The notes: generated from the letters alone by a model not told the origin. Numbered from the stretch's first letter, positions 8,081 to 16,993 are shown. The stretch: 64,000 bases of DNA from Sunxiuqinia rutila (GCF_050589705.1 NZ_JBNGOT010000004.1:1-64000), one strand, 5' to 3'. Program-made: numbers and translations.

Positions 8081-9156
8081 TTTGCTTTTTTAGTTATTCG
8101 AAGGCGAATATTTTCAATCATCAGATGAGCCAGAAACACCATTTGCAAAGGATGAAACAAAAGGTTAGCCCAGCATTGCTGATGGCTTGCCCGAGAAACC
8201 AGCAAACGATTCAGCACAAGCAATGTAGCATAAACAAGCAACCCGTTCCATCCCCAGGCGAAATATAAAAGCAATGGACTTCCCATGAGAACGATCCCAA
8301 AGAAGAGCATCAGCAAACGGCTGCCAAAGAAAAACTCATGCACATTTTTCACAAAGCCCTGCAAGGCTCCCGCATAATCCTGGTACATCCGACAAAAGAC
8401 ATCGCCATTTCCTAATAAAACAGCCACACGCTCCTGTTGTTTTTTCATCAGGCGAACCAGCTGGATATCTTCCACATGACGATTTTTAACTCGTTCGTGC
8501 CAATTATTCCGTTGATAGTTTTGTGCGTCAAAAAGCATAAACTGTCCATTGCCGGCGGCAAACAAAGGGTTACCCGATTTCAGCACAAGCTTCAGAGGCA
8601 ATAAAGTCACTAAAATCCAGTTCATAACTGGCACTGTCCGTTTTTCAGAAGTAGTTTGCATCAGTTGCTGCGGAAAGAGAGATAACAGGCTTAGCTTGTT
8701 GGCTTTGAAAAAATCCACAGCTTTGTGCAGGGCATCCGGTGCCAGAGTCACATCGGCATCCACAAACAACCAATAGTGTCCCCTTGCTTTTTGAGCCAGT
8801 TGGTGACAGGCAAAATTTTTCCCGGTCCAGCTGGGTGGTAAATCGTCTCCGTCAAAGTAATGAAGCCAGTCTGCATGCTGCTGCCATTCCTGTAAAATCT
8901 GCCCGGTTTTGTCTGTTGAATGATCATTGCACACCCAAACCTCAAGATCCGGGTAATTCAATTGAGAAATAGCTCGAAGTAAGTTCGGCAGGTTGTGCTC
9001 CTCGTTCCTGGCTGGCACCAACAAGGACACTTTGTCGTTGTGCTCGCTTCCAGCAGCAGGCAGGTAAGGTTTGCTCACAACATTGACCAGCGCAACCAAG
9101 GTGCGTAAAACAAGAAAAGTAAATACAGCCCAGGCAATGATTAAAAGATCAGTCAT
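8053..9156 (-). CDS. Family 2 glycosyltransferase, probable carotenoid (CruC-like) glycosyltransferase
   Basis: A 367-residue GT-A fold enzyme. An N-terminal membrane segment (residues ~3-27) is followed by the nucleotide-sugar domain: VSLLVPARNEEHNL near 43-56, VCNDHSTD near 75-82, the metal-binding D133-A-D135 in FVDADV, and a later HVEDIQL acidic motif. Further hydrophobic segments occupy the C-terminal third. The layout matches chlorobactene-type carotenoid glycosyltransferases (CruC) and CrtQ-like enzymes. It overlaps the acyltransferase gene by 8 bp and the TPR gene by 28 bp. In context it should add a sugar to the 1'-hydroxyl made by the CruF-like hydratase. The sugar cannot be predicted. 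Confidence 0.85.
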   Translation of the reverse strand: MTDLLIIAWAVFTFLVLRTLVALVNVVSKPYLPAAGSEHNDKVSLLVPARNEEHNLPNLLRAISQLNYPDLEVWVCNDHSTDKTGQILQEWQQHADWLHYFDGDDLPPSWTGKNFACHQLAQKARGHYWLFVDADVTLAPDALHKAVDFFKANKLSLLSLFPQQLMQTTSEKRTVPVMNWILVTLLPLKLVLKSGNPLFAAGNGQFMLFDAQNYQRNNWHERVKNRHVEDIQLVRLMKKQQERVAVLLGNGDVFCRMYQDYAGALQGFVKNVHEFFFGSRLLMLFFGIVLMGSPLLLYFAWGWNGLLVYATLLVLNRLLVSRASHQQCWANLLFHPLQMVFLAHLMIENIRLRITKKAKWKGRKITI

Positions 9157-9760
9157 GTTGCTTGTTTATACATTCGTCCCGAAAAGAATTGTAGGCCAGC
9201 TCCATGCTCTGGGGTGTCCGCTCGCCCTCATAGTGTTTCAAACAAAACCGGATTAAAGGTTTTGAGCTGCTGAAATAATCCGTTAAGGTCACACAAAACC
9301 ACACTTGAACGGGCTCGCCGGCATGTTTTAAAATCCAGGAAGCTCCTCTCCCAAAAGCAATGGTTTTAACCTGCTGCGATTGGATTTCCCCTTGCGGATA
9401 GAGACAAACCAGATTCTGATGAGCATGCAATAGCCCGGCAGCATAAGTCAGCGTCTCCAGCAGCTCGCGCGAATTCTTTCGTACGGAGAAAGCACCGCAC
9501 CGGTTAATGAACATGCGCTTATGAAGTTGTTCTTCCAACATCATCACATGAAAACGCTTCTGAAAAAAACGCTTGCTTAACCACAACGACCAATAGCCGT
9601 CCCACCAGCTGAAGTGATTCTGAAGCAACAAAACCGGTCTCTGTGGATCAACTTGCTCGTTGGCATGCACCTCAATTCCGCGAAAATGAAACGCCATTTT
9701 CCAGCGGAAATAAAGATCTAAAAACCAAGTCGTTAGGGGATGATGTCTGGATTTGATCAT
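9149..9760 (-). CDS. PlsC-family acyltransferase, probable carotenoid glycoside acyltransferase (CruD-like)
   Basis: A 203-residue acyltransferase with the H-X4-D catalytic motif (NHFSWWDG, His49 and Asp54) and a YPQGEI block in place of the usual EGT substrate-binding motif. It is shorter than typical 1-acylglycerol-3-phosphate acyltransferases and lacks an obvious N-terminal membrane helix. It sits between crtW (4 bp ATGA overlap) and the glycosyltransferase (8 bp overlap), the same pairing as cruC/cruD in green sulfur bacteria. The likely job is esterifying the sugar of the carotenoid glycoside with a fatty acid. A role in ordinary phospholipid synthesis is the alternative, but the operon argues against it. 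Confidence 0.82.
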   Translation of the reverse strand: MIKSRHHPLTTWFLDLYFRWKMAFHFRGIEVHANEQVDPQRPVLLLQNHFSWWDGYWSLWLSKRFFQKRFHVMMLEEQLHKRMFINRCGAFSVRKNSRELLETLTYAAGLLHAHQNLVCLYPQGEIQSQQVKTIAFGRGASWILKHAGEPVQVWFCVTLTDYFSSSKPLIRFCLKHYEGERTPQSMELAYNSFRDECINKQHD

Positions 9761-10446
9761 AGCTGAATTTTTCGTTTATCTTTTTCGCGATAAAGTTGCC
9801 ACCAAGGAATTCGGGGTATCTCGTGATGTTCCCAGTGGTAACCAAAGAAGTAGCAACTCAGCATGGCCCACCAATGCGGTCCCCGCTGGCTTCGCGCCCG
9901 ATGCGGCTGCATACTTTCGGTGTGCGGTTTTCGGTGCGGCAGGTAGGTGCCCACAAAAAATAGCTGAAAAGTAGCCAGTACCGCCGGAACAATCCAAAAC
10001 ACAATCAACTCCGGAACAGCAAACCAAATTTTCAGCACATTAAAAGCAACCGCCATAAACAAGAGTTGCCAGATGGTGGCATAACGTTTCAGAAAGACAA
10101 ACCACCAAACAAAGAAATTCTGCGAGCGCGTATAATAATCCGGATCCTTTTCAGTAGCCGGAAACTGATGATGCAAATAATGATTGGCCCGCAGTTTTTG
10201 GTAGCTAAGTCCGGCAAAAAGCAAGGATGAAATCCAGCCAAACACCGTGTTTACCTTCATGCTTCTGCTAATTAATCCATGCATGGCATCATGCCCGGTA
10301 ATAAACAAGCCGGTATATAAGTAGGCCTGTAACATAACATGCAGGTAAGTCCAGCCAGAAGAGGGATCAGCTTGCAGATACAGCAGGCAGTAAAGCAAAT
10401 GCCCCAGCCAACATATTAGCACGATGATTGCAATTAAAATTCCCAT
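9757..10446 (-). CDS. crtW: Beta-carotene ketolase, CrtW type
   Basis: A membrane di-iron oxygenase that adds a 4-keto group to the beta-ionone ring. All histidine boxes of the CrtW family are present: GLFITGHDAMHG, NHYLHHQF with the following DPDYY, and YHWEHHEIPRIPWWQLY at the C-terminus. Several hydrophobic segments surround them. The frame is open upstream to 10629, but the ATG at 10446 is chosen: it gives 229 residues, the normal CrtW size, and overlaps the cruF stop as TGATG. The 3' end overlaps the acyltransferase start as ATGA. No crtZ-type 3-hydroxylase is found in the window, so the ring should be keto but not hydroxylated. Confidence 0.88.
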   Translation of the reverse strand: MGILIAIIVLICWLGHLLYCLLYLQADPSSGWTYLHVMLQAYLYTGLFITGHDAMHGLISRSMKVNTVFGWISSLLFAGLSYQKLRANHYLHHQFPATEKDPDYYTRSQNFFVWWFVFLKRYATIWQLLFMAVAFNVLKIWFAVPELIVFWIVPAVLATFQLFFVGTYLPHRKPHTESMQPHRARSQRGPHWWAMLSCYFFGYHWEHHEIPRIPWWQLYREKDKRKIQL

Positions 10447-11090
10447 CAAGTTAAATTTAAAGTGAAGGTTAAAGCGAGAAAAAATACCAGTTGAGTCCCC
10501 AAGATCCATACGGCCAAAGGGTTCTTCAACGACACCCGTCCGGCACGCATCAAGGCAAAAATCAAGAGCGAAACCAGGTACCAATCCAGGTAGTTTTTCA
10601 ACGGAATATGGGCCGATTCCCAGCTCCACATTTTCAAGGCCGTGGCTACCGGTTCCATAATAAAATCAAACAGCACCATCAGCAGAGCTCCCAAAAACGG
10701 AAAATACCATTGTTGGTTGATTTTCGAGAAAAGCACAAAAATACCGTAAGCCAGGAGCAACCAATTGATTCCGATAAGCAAAGGGGTGTTCCTCAGTTTC
10801 AACCCAAGTGCCGGCCCATAAGTGTAGTTTCCAAACAGCCAGCCCGTGTTAACCCCAATCCATTCGGTGACAAAACCAATGCAAGCGACAGCTGTCAGCA
10901 TTAAAGCCGTTTTTACCGACCACTGCTGTTGAAAGTACAATAAAACCACCGCCGTCAATGATAAATTAAGCGGTGTTAGAGCCACAAACAAGTCATAAGT
11001 CCGATCCAATGAAAAGCCTAGTATCCCAACCAGGTAGAGGATGGCCAGAACAATTTTGATCCCTAAAATAAATTTGGCGTTTTCTTTCAT
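10446..11090 (-). CDS. cruF: Carotenoid 1',2'-hydratase, CruF family
   Basis: A 214-residue polytopic membrane protein with about seven hydrophobic segments. The hallmark motifs of CruF / DUF422 carotenoid hydratases are GFVTEWIGVNTGWLFGNYTY near residues 72-91, DFIMEPVA near 142, and WSWE...IPLKNYLDWYLVS near 154-174. The family adds water across the 1',2' double bond of the acyclic psi end group, creating the tertiary hydroxyl used for glycosylation. The start overlaps the crtD stop as TAATG, and the stop overlaps the crtW start. It commits the product to a monocyclic structure with one cyclised and one hydrated end. Confidence 0.88.
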   Translation of the reverse strand: MKENAKFILGIKIVLAILYLVGILGFSLDRTYDLFVALTPLNLSLTAVVLLYFQQQWSVKTALMLTAVACIGFVTEWIGVNTGWLFGNYTYGPALGLKLRNTPLLIGINWLLLAYGIFVLFSKINQQWYFPFLGALLMVLFDFIMEPVATALKMWSWESAHIPLKNYLDWYLVSLLIFALMRAGRVSLKNPLAVWILGTQLVFFLALTFTLNLT

Positions 11091-12550
11091 TAGCTCTTCC
11101 TTTTTTCTTCAACCATATCGGCCACAATTTTTGCCGAAGACAAGCACAGTGGAATTCCACCACCGGGATGCACGCTGCCACCAACGAAGTAAAGTCCGGG
11201 CACATCGCGCCGGAAATTGGCATGCCGGTAAAACGCAGCAAACAAGCTGTTTGAGCTTGGCCCATACATGGCTCCATGAAACGAGCCGGTCTCCGCCTCA
11301 ATTTTCACCGGGTCAAGCAACTCCTCAAATACAATCTGTTCTTCCAGCTCTTCGCCCAACATACGATTCAGCTTAGTCAGAATATGCTGCCGTGTCCGCC
11401 GGTTCATTTCAGCCCAGTCTTGTCCAACATTTTCGGGCGCATTCACCATCACAAACCAATTTTCCATACCTTCCGGAGCATCATCCGGATTTTCTTTACT
11501 ACTAACAAACACATACACCGTTGGATCATCTGAAATTTCCTTTTTCTCAAACAAGGACACAAACTCGGCTTCGTAATCTTCACTGAAAAAGATGTTATGC
11601 AAATCCAATTTGGGAAATGACTTTTTCATGCCCCAGTAAAAGATCAAGGCAGAAGAGGATCGTTCCAATTTTTCCATCCGCCGGATCCGCTTCTGATCAG
11701 GCAGCAGATGGGTATAAAACTGGTGAATATCCACATCGCTAACAACCACATCCGCAGGTTTCAACTCGCCCTGAACAACGAGGCCTTTCAATTGCCCCTT
11801 ATGCATCCAAACCCGTTCAACCGGTGCTTGCAAATGAAACTGCACTCCCAGTCGCCGCGCCTGCTCTGCCAGTGAATGCACTAGTTGAGCCATTCCCTTT
11901 TGGGGGAAATAAGCTCCCAGTTCATGCTCCAGGTGTGAAATCACACTCAACGTTCCCGGAGTTTTGTAAGGATTAGAACCATTGTAGGTGGCATAGCGAT
12001 CAAACAGTTGCACCAAACGTGGATCGGAAAACGCCTTTGCATTCAGCTGATGCAGGCTCGAAAAAACTTTCAGCCGAAAAAACTGCAGTGCCCGAAGCAA
12101 ATTAGCCCAAGTAAGCAACTTGCGAATGCGATGAAAAGAGTTGAAAATAAAAATCGGGGCCGTCAAGCGGTAAATCCGCTCAGCCTGTTTCAGGTAATCC
12201 AACAATTTGGCGGCTTTCACTCCGGTTTTTTGCTCCACTTCTGCGGCAAATTGCCCGGGATCAGCATAAGCTTTCAACTGCACGCCATCTTCAAAAAAAT
12301 ACGAGGTAATCACTTCCAGCTTCCGGTAGGGAAATCTCAGGTCTTCATCGAGCAGCTCATCCACCAAATGAGGCAGCGTAAACAGCGATGGCCCCCGATC
12401 AAAACGGAAACCAGCTTGGCGCGATTCTTTAATCTTGCCACCTAACTGATCCGACTGTTCATACACCTCCACCTCCATGCCCAGTCGAGCCAATCGAATA
12501 GCGACTGCAATTCCTCCAATACCTGCTCCTATGACTAGCGCTTTTGACAT
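11090..12550 (-). CDS. crtD: CrtD-type carotenoid 3',4'-desaturase (phytoene desaturase family)
   Basis: A 486-residue FAD-dependent desaturase. The N-terminal Rossmann motif is VIGAGIGGIAVAIRLARLG, ending in the acidic VYEQ. The C-terminal flavin motif reads GLYFVGGSVHPGGGIPLCLS; GGSVHPGGGIPL is typical of CrtD (hydroxycarotenoid 3,4-desaturase) rather than CrtI, whose equivalent is GA-x-T-x-PG-x-G-x-P. The middle segment FDRYATYNGSNPYKTPGTLS also fits CrtD. It heads a six-gene overlapping operon running leftward and is divergent from the true crtI at 12662. It would introduce the 3',4' double bond after hydration. The substrate is inferred. Confidence 0.85.
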   Translation of the reverse strand: MSKALVIGAGIGGIAVAIRLARLGMEVEVYEQSDQLGGKIKESRQAGFRFDRGPSLFTLPHLVDELLDEDLRFPYRKLEVITSYFFEDGVQLKAYADPGQFAAEVEQKTGVKAAKLLDYLKQAERIYRLTAPIFIFNSFHRIRKLLTWANLLRALQFFRLKVFSSLHQLNAKAFSDPRLVQLFDRYATYNGSNPYKTPGTLSVISHLEHELGAYFPQKGMAQLVHSLAEQARRLGVQFHLQAPVERVWMHKGQLKGLVVQGELKPADVVVSDVDIHQFYTHLLPDQKRIRRMEKLERSSSALIFYWGMKKSFPKLDLHNIFFSEDYEAEFVSLFEKKEISDDPTVYVFVSSKENPDDAPEGMENWFVMVNAPENVGQDWAEMNRRTRQHILTKLNRMLGEELEEQIVFEELLDPVKIEAETGSFHGAMYGPSSNSLFAAFYRHANFRRDVPGLYFVGGSVHPGGGIPLCLSSAKIVADMVEEKRKS

Positions 12551-12661
12551 TATTTCATTAATTTTAAGAAAGATAATACTCTTATCGAAAAAAAACTTGC
12601 TACTAGTTAAAACATTTTAGCTCCAATTTGTTTAACTAAACAGATAAAACTTCAAACAAAA
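12551..12661. promoter_or_regulatory. Divergent promoter region between the two carotenoid operons
   Basis: The 111 bp between crtD and crtI must drive both operons. It is A/T-rich and holds an inverted repeat GTTTA-AC-TAAAC near 12630-12641 and a TATCTTTC box on the minus strand (12575-12568) that differs from the Bacteroidota -7 consensus at one position. No complete -33/-7 pair was found on either strand, so exact promoters are not assigned. Confidence 0.5.
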
Positions 12662-14146
12662 ATGAAAAAGAAAGTACTGATTGTCGGAACCGGATTAGCG
12701 GGTTTATCAACAGCCCTGCGGCTTACCACTGATGGCTACGAGGTTGAGATGGTTGAAAAATATCATCAACCGGGAGGACGCTTGAACCTGCTGACTCAAA
12801 ACGGGTTCAAATTTGACATGGCTCCGACTTTTTTCAGTATGAGCTACGAATTCAAGGAACTGGCCAAGTACTGTAAAATCGCCATGCCTTTTGAATTTGT
12901 AGAGCTGGACCCGCTTTATGCGGTTCACTTTGAAGGCGATTCTCGTTCTTATTTAATCCATAAGAACCTGAAAAAACTGGCCGCTGAGTTCGAACACCTG
13001 GAACCCAATCTGGAAAAGAAACTGGAACGCTTTTTGAAATCAGCTGGCGAAATTTTTCACGACACCGAGCACATTGTCATCAAGCAGAACTTTGATAGTT
13101 TGCTGGGATATTTGCTGCAGCTTACCCGTGTCCCAATCAAGCACGCCCCAAAAATGTTTTATTCGATGTGGCGTGAGATGGAGAAGAATTTTGATTCGTT
13201 TGAAGTGAAAGTCATTTTTTCGTTGGTCGGCTTTTTCCTGGGAGCAACTCCTTTCGATACGCCGGCTGTTTATTCCATGCTGAATTACACCGAATTGGTA
13301 CACGACGGCTATTACAACGTTAAAGGCGGCATGTACAAAATCGTGGAAGGCATGGTTGCCGAACTCGAAAAGCGCCAGGTGAAGATCCACTATGGGGTAG
13401 AAATTGACCGGTTTGAAGAGACTAACAAACAGCTCTCCGCCTTTTATGATCAGACCGGGAAGAAATGGGAAGCTGATTTGTTTGTGGTAAATGCAGATGC
13501 AGCTTCATTCCGCGGCACTATTCTCAACCGGAAGAAGTACAGCCCTCAGAAACTGGATCAGAAAAAATGGACGCTGGCACCGCTGACCATCTACCTGGGC
13601 TTAGACACCAAAGTGCCGGACATGTATCACCACAATTACTTTTTGCGCCGGAACTTTAAGGAATATGCCGGGAAGATATTCAAAAACGACATCAAGCTCG
13701 ACAAGCCCTATTACTATGTCAACATTCAATCGATGCATAATCCGGACTACGCGCCGGAAGGCAAAGAGAGTGTTTTCATTCTGTGCCCGGTACCCGACCT
13801 AAGGTTTAAAGCAGACTGGAGCGATGCCGAAGAAATTGCAGATGCCATCATTGCCGATATGAGCCAGCGGACCGGCTTCGACTTTGCAGCACATACCGAA
13901 TTGCGGACTGTTTATTCGCCCGAAGCCTGGGAAAGCACCTTCAACCTCTACCAAGGAAGTGGCTTAGGCCTGGCCCATGATCTGAACCAAGTTGGTGGAT
14001 TCCGCCCGTCAAACAAAGACGAGGCATTCAACAACCTCTACTACGCCGGAGCCTCTACCGTTCCGGGAACCGGACTCCCCATGACCGTGATAAGCTCAAG
14101 ATTAGTAACCCAACGAATTTTAAAAGACCATGGAACTTTATCGTAA
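12662..14146 (+). CDS. crtI: Phytoene desaturase CrtI
   Basis: A 494-residue FAD enzyme converting phytoene to lycopene. The Rossmann motif is VLIVGTGLAGLSTALRL at residues 5-21, followed by VEKYHQPGGRLNLL and FKFDMAPTFF. The C-terminal flavin motif is NLYYAGASTVPGTGLPMTVISS, the CrtI form with PGTGLP. Length and motifs match bacterial four-step desaturases. It opens the rightward carotenoid operon and overlaps crtB by 17 bp, which suggests translational coupling. The crtD-type paralogue lies divergently upstream, so the two desaturation steps come from two family members under a shared control region. Confidence 0.93.
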   Translation: MKKKVLIVGTGLAGLSTALRLTTDGYEVEMVEKYHQPGGRLNLLTQNGFKFDMAPTFFSMSYEFKELAKYCKIAMPFEFVELDPLYAVHFEGDSRSYLIHKNLKKLAAEFEHLEPNLEKKLERFLKSAGEIFHDTEHIVIKQNFDSLLGYLLQLTRVPIKHAPKMFYSMWREMEKNFDSFEVKVIFSLVGFFLGATPFDTPAVYSMLNYTELVHDGYYNVKGGMYKIVEGMVAELEKRQVKIHYGVEIDRFEETNKQLSAFYDQTGKKWEADLFVVNADAASFRGTILNRKKYSPQKLDQKKWTLAPLTIYLGLDTKVPDMYHHNYFLRRNFKEYAGKIFKNDIKLDKPYYYVNIQSMHNPDYAPEGKESVFILCPVPDLRFKADWSDAEEIADAIIADMSQRTGFDFAAHTELRTVYSPEAWESTFNLYQGSGLGLAHDLNQVGGFRPSNKDEAFNNLYYAGASTVPGTGLPMTVISSRLVTQRILKDHGTLS

Positions 14147-14963
14147 AAACAACCTGGATTGCAGCCGAATTACCACCCGTAATTACAGCACCTCTTTCTC
14201 GCTGGGTGTTCGCATGCTGAATAAAAAATACCGGCCGGGCATATACAGCATTTATGGTTTTGTGCGGTATGCCGATGAAATTGTTGACACCTTTTTTGAC
14301 CAAAACCAGGAAGAAATTTTTCAGGAATTTAAGCGGGAAACCTTTGTAGCCATAGAAAGAGGCTTTAGCATCAATCCGATTCTCGACAGTTTTCAGCATG
14401 CGGTTCGTCGTTATCAAATCGATCGGGAATTGATTGATGCTTTTCTTTTCAGCATGGAGATGGATTTACACCAAACCAGCTACGATCCACTCCTCCTGAA
14501 AACCTACATTTACGGGTCGGCCGAAGTTGTTGGGCTTATGTGCCTGCGCGTCTTTTATTCGGAAGAGCCCGAGCTGTACGAGCAGTTGGTGGAGCCGGCA
14601 CGAAAACTAGGTGCTGCCTTTCAGAAAGTGAACTTCCTGCGAGATGCCCAGGACGACTTTGAAAACAAAGGCCGTATCTATTTCGAAAACATCGACTTCA
14701 ATCATTTTGACTCGGAAGCCAAAGCACGGATTGAGCAGGAAATTGAACAAGACTTTGCCGAGGCTTACCAAGGACTAAAAGCCTTGAAAAAAGAAGTCCG
14801 CTTTGGCGTTTACCTTGCTTATATCTACTATTTAAGGCTATTTCGGAAAATCAAACGTGCACAGCCATCTCAAATTTTAAAGCAGCGTTACCGGGTTTCC
14901 AACCCAAAAAAAATGTATCTTTTGGCCAACGCTTATTTAAAAAATACGCTTAACCTTTTATAG
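14130..14963 (+). CDS. crtB: Phytoene synthase CrtB
   Basis: A 277-residue squalene/phytoene synthase joining two geranylgeranyl diphosphates head to head. The first aspartate-rich motif is D49-E-I-V-D53 in YGFVRYADEIVDTF. The second is D172-A-Q-D-D176 in NFLRDAQDDF, where most homologues have RD-x2-ED. Both DxxxD pairs for magnesium-diphosphate binding are intact. The ATG at 14130 lies inside crtI (17 bp overlap) and the TAG stop abuts the ATG of the cyclase gene without a gap. This is a tightly coupled crtI-crtB-crtY operon. Confidence 0.94.
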   Translation: MELYRKNNLDCSRITTRNYSTSFSLGVRMLNKKYRPGIYSIYGFVRYADEIVDTFFDQNQEEIFQEFKRETFVAIERGFSINPILDSFQHAVRRYQIDRELIDAFLFSMEMDLHQTSYDPLLLKTYIYGSAEVVGLMCLRVFYSEEPELYEQLVEPARKLGAAFQKVNFLRDAQDDFENKGRIYFENIDFNHFDSEAKARIEQEIEQDFAEAYQGLKALKKEVRFGVYLAYIYYLRLFRKIKRAQPSQILKQRYRVSNPKKMYLLANAYLKNTLNLL

Positions 14964-15653
14964 ATGGATTTGCAACATTTTACCTACGCCGGCTTGCTGC
15001 TGGGCACCCTTGCCATTCCGCTGGCCCTGAGTTTTGATCAAAAAGTTCGTTTTTGGACCAAATGGAAGTATTTGTTTCCAGCCATTCTGATTACGGCTAT
15101 CCTTTTTATTTATTGGGATATTCAGTTTACCAAGGCCGGCATCTGGAGTTTTAACCACGACTATGTGTTGGGCTACTTCTACAAAGGGCTTCCGCTGGAA
15201 GAATGGCTTTTCTTTCTCATAGTTCCTTACGCCTGCCTGTTTATTTACGAAGTGCTGAAAGCCTACCTCCAGGCCTATGAATTTCCACGCATTTTTGCAG
15301 CCCTAAGCCTGGGGCTGATTGTCCTGTTCGGCCTCCTCAGTTTTTTTCATCAAAGCCAGTTGTACACCTTTTTCAACTTTCTGTTTGCTGCCGTTTACCT
15401 GGGTTACACCATCTTCCGAAACCGCTTCAGGCAGCATCTTAGCAAGTTCTTTTTCACCTACCTGATCACGCTGATTCCCTTTCTGCTTGTCAATGGTGCA
15501 CTGACAGCCATTCCTGTGGTTGAGTACCACAGCGAGCATATTCTCAACATCCGGGCATTTACGATTCCGGTTGAAGATTTTGGCTACCTGTTTTTATTGC
15601 TTCTGATGAATACAACCATCTACGAAACACTGAAGGAACAAAAGTACTATTAA
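14964..15653 (+). CDS. crtYcd: Lycopene cyclase, fused CrtYc-CrtYd membrane type
   Basis: A 229-residue polytopic protein with about seven hydrophobic segments and an internal two-fold pattern. The first half ends in GLPLEEWLFFLIVPYACLFIY and the second in FTIPVEDFGYLFLLLLMNTTIYE, the paired P-x-E-(E/D) motifs of the heterodimeric-type cyclase fused into one chain. This type differs from the soluble flavin CrtY. It forms a beta-ionone ring on lycopene. With CruF acting at the other end, the expected product is monocyclic. Its start directly follows the crtB stop. A GGGG-TAAA-CCCC hairpin follows the gene at 15668-15679, without a T-run. Confidence 0.9.
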   Translation: MDLQHFTYAGLLLGTLAIPLALSFDQKVRFWTKWKYLFPAILITAILFIYWDIQFTKAGIWSFNHDYVLGYFYKGLPLEEWLFFLIVPYACLFIYEVLKAYLQAYEFPRIFAALSLGLIVLFGLLSFFHQSQLYTFFNFLFAAVYLGYTIFRNRFRQHLSKFFFTYLITLIPFLLVNGALTAIPVVEYHSEHILNIRAFTIPVEDFGYLFLLLLMNTTIYETLKEQKYY

Positions 15654-15693
15654 GCCTTAGGAGCGCGGGGTAAACCCCAAAGAGTTTGAACGG

Positions 15694-16218
15694 CTAATCC
15701 ACTGCAATTTTGAATACCAGTTTTTTAACTGGTTTCGCTCCTTCATGATCCATCATCATGCATGGGCGATGAACATCGGAAGGAAAAAACACAAAATAGC
15801 ACATTGGATTGGCTCTAAAATATTCGCCTTCCTGCTGCCCAAAAAAGATTAAATCGTTGGCCTCATCATATTTTTCAGGCGAAACGGCACGCGACAGGTC
15901 CAAAAGTCCCATCGTCTCCTCACCATCAATGACATACTGTAGATCAATATATTTTCGGTGTGCTTCCCATTTCGCGTCTTTCGGATTTTTCGTTGAATAG
16001 TTTGAAACCATGGCAAAAACATCATCACCCATCACCGGGTATTTACCTTCATCCAACGCAGCCAAGTCTTGCTTCAAAAATTCAAAAACAGCTTTCCAGC
16101 GCTCGGGATGGCTGTGATAATGGCTATAAAACTGGTTTAAATCAATCGACGCATGCGCCTTCATACTCAATCCTTCCTGCCAATCTGCCGCATGAAACCA
16201 GGCTTGCTCTTTGCTCAT
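15694..16218 (-). CDS. YhcH/YjgK/YiaL family cupin-like protein
   Basis: A 174-residue protein of the DUF386 family. Conserved segments are WEAHRKYIDLQYVIDGEETMG, where the His and Glu are likely metal ligands, FFPSDVHRPCMM, and the closing VKKLVFKI. Relatives include YhcH, proposed to act on sialic acid anomers, and EbgC, the small subunit of a beta-galactosidase; most are linked to sugar metabolism. No sugar genes adjoin it here, so the substrate is open. It converges with the carotenoid operon, separated by 40 bp. Confidence 0.88.
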   Translation of the reverse strand: MSKEQAWFHAADWQEGLSMKAHASIDLNQFYSHYHSHPERWKAVFEFLKQDLAALDEGKYPVMGDDVFAMVSNYSTKNPKDAKWEAHRKYIDLQYVIDGEETMGLLDLSRAVSPEKYDEANDLIFFGQQEGEYFRANPMCYFVFFPSDVHRPCMMMDHEGAKPVKKLVFKIAVD

Positions 16219-16426
16219 TTTTAGGGGGTATATGGGGTTATCAATAATTTTCCTGCTTCAAAGGTAACAAAAACAAGCATCTCTGGCTCCTAAAATGCTT
16301 TTTATGTAAGTTAATTATTTGGATATCTAAACGTTAAGAAATCATAAAATAGCTTTACTGACCAACAACATACCAAAACAAATTCACAACTTTGCAGTTG
16401 TAAATCATGAAAACAATGTTTAGCCA

Positions 16427-16933
16427 ATGGATATAGTCGGAGTTGTAAAGTTAATTCATGTATTTCTGTTAGCCACCATCAAGTATTCCATCACCTTTCC
16501 CTACGCCTTGTTAATCGGACTGGATACCACTCAGGCCATTATCGCCATAACCGTCGGGGGAATTAGTGGGTTTTTCTTCTTTTATTACTTGAGTGCAGCT
16601 ATCGTTCGGGTATTTAAAAACCAGAAAGTAGTGATCACCAACTTTGTTGACAAACACTTCAAATTCGATTTGAATCGGCTGTTTGCCAAGTTCAGGTCAC
16701 GTTCATCCAAATCTATGCGGACCAAAAGGCAATTTGTCAAATTCAGAAACCGCTACGGATTCATCGGGATTATTATTGCCACACCTGTTTTGTTGAGTAT
16801 TCCTTTAGGAGCTTTCCTGTTGAACCGTTACTACTCCCGTAAAAAACATGTGTTTGCCTATATGGTTCTTTCCATTTTGGGCTGGTCCATGGTATTTTCT
16901 TTAATTATTATCATTATCCCGCATTCGATCTAG
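16427..16933 (+). CDS. Small integral membrane protein of unknown function
   Basis: A 168-residue protein with two hydrophobic N-terminal segments (roughly 4-25 and 32-63), a basic loop at residues ~66-105 rich in K and R (FAKFRSRSSKSMRTKRQFVKFR), and two more hydrophobic segments at the end. The second half (RYGFIGIIIATPVLLSIPLGAFLLNRYY) recalls small multidrug-export-like membrane proteins, but the match is weak. The upstream 208 bp gap shows a CAACTTTG box one base off the -7 consensus. No function is proposed. Confidence 0.75.
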   Translation: MDIVGVVKLIHVFLLATIKYSITFPYALLIGLDTTQAIIAITVGGISGFFFFYYLSAAIVRVFKNQKVVITNFVDKHFKFDLNRLFAKFRSRSSKSMRTKRQFVKFRNRYGFIGIIIATPVLLSIPLGAFLLNRYYSRKKHVFAYMVLSILGWSMVFSLIIIIIPHSI

Positions 16934-16993
16934 GCATCCTTCGCTTCAGTTGAATCAGCTATCTTTAGTCATGTTTTCAGAAAAGAATACAGC

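Noticed and set aside
10447..10629. Longer N-terminus for CrtW (in-frame start at 10629)
   Set aside because: It would lie wholly inside cruF, add non-family residues and exceed CrtW size; ATG at 10446 overlaps the cruF stop in the usual coupled way.
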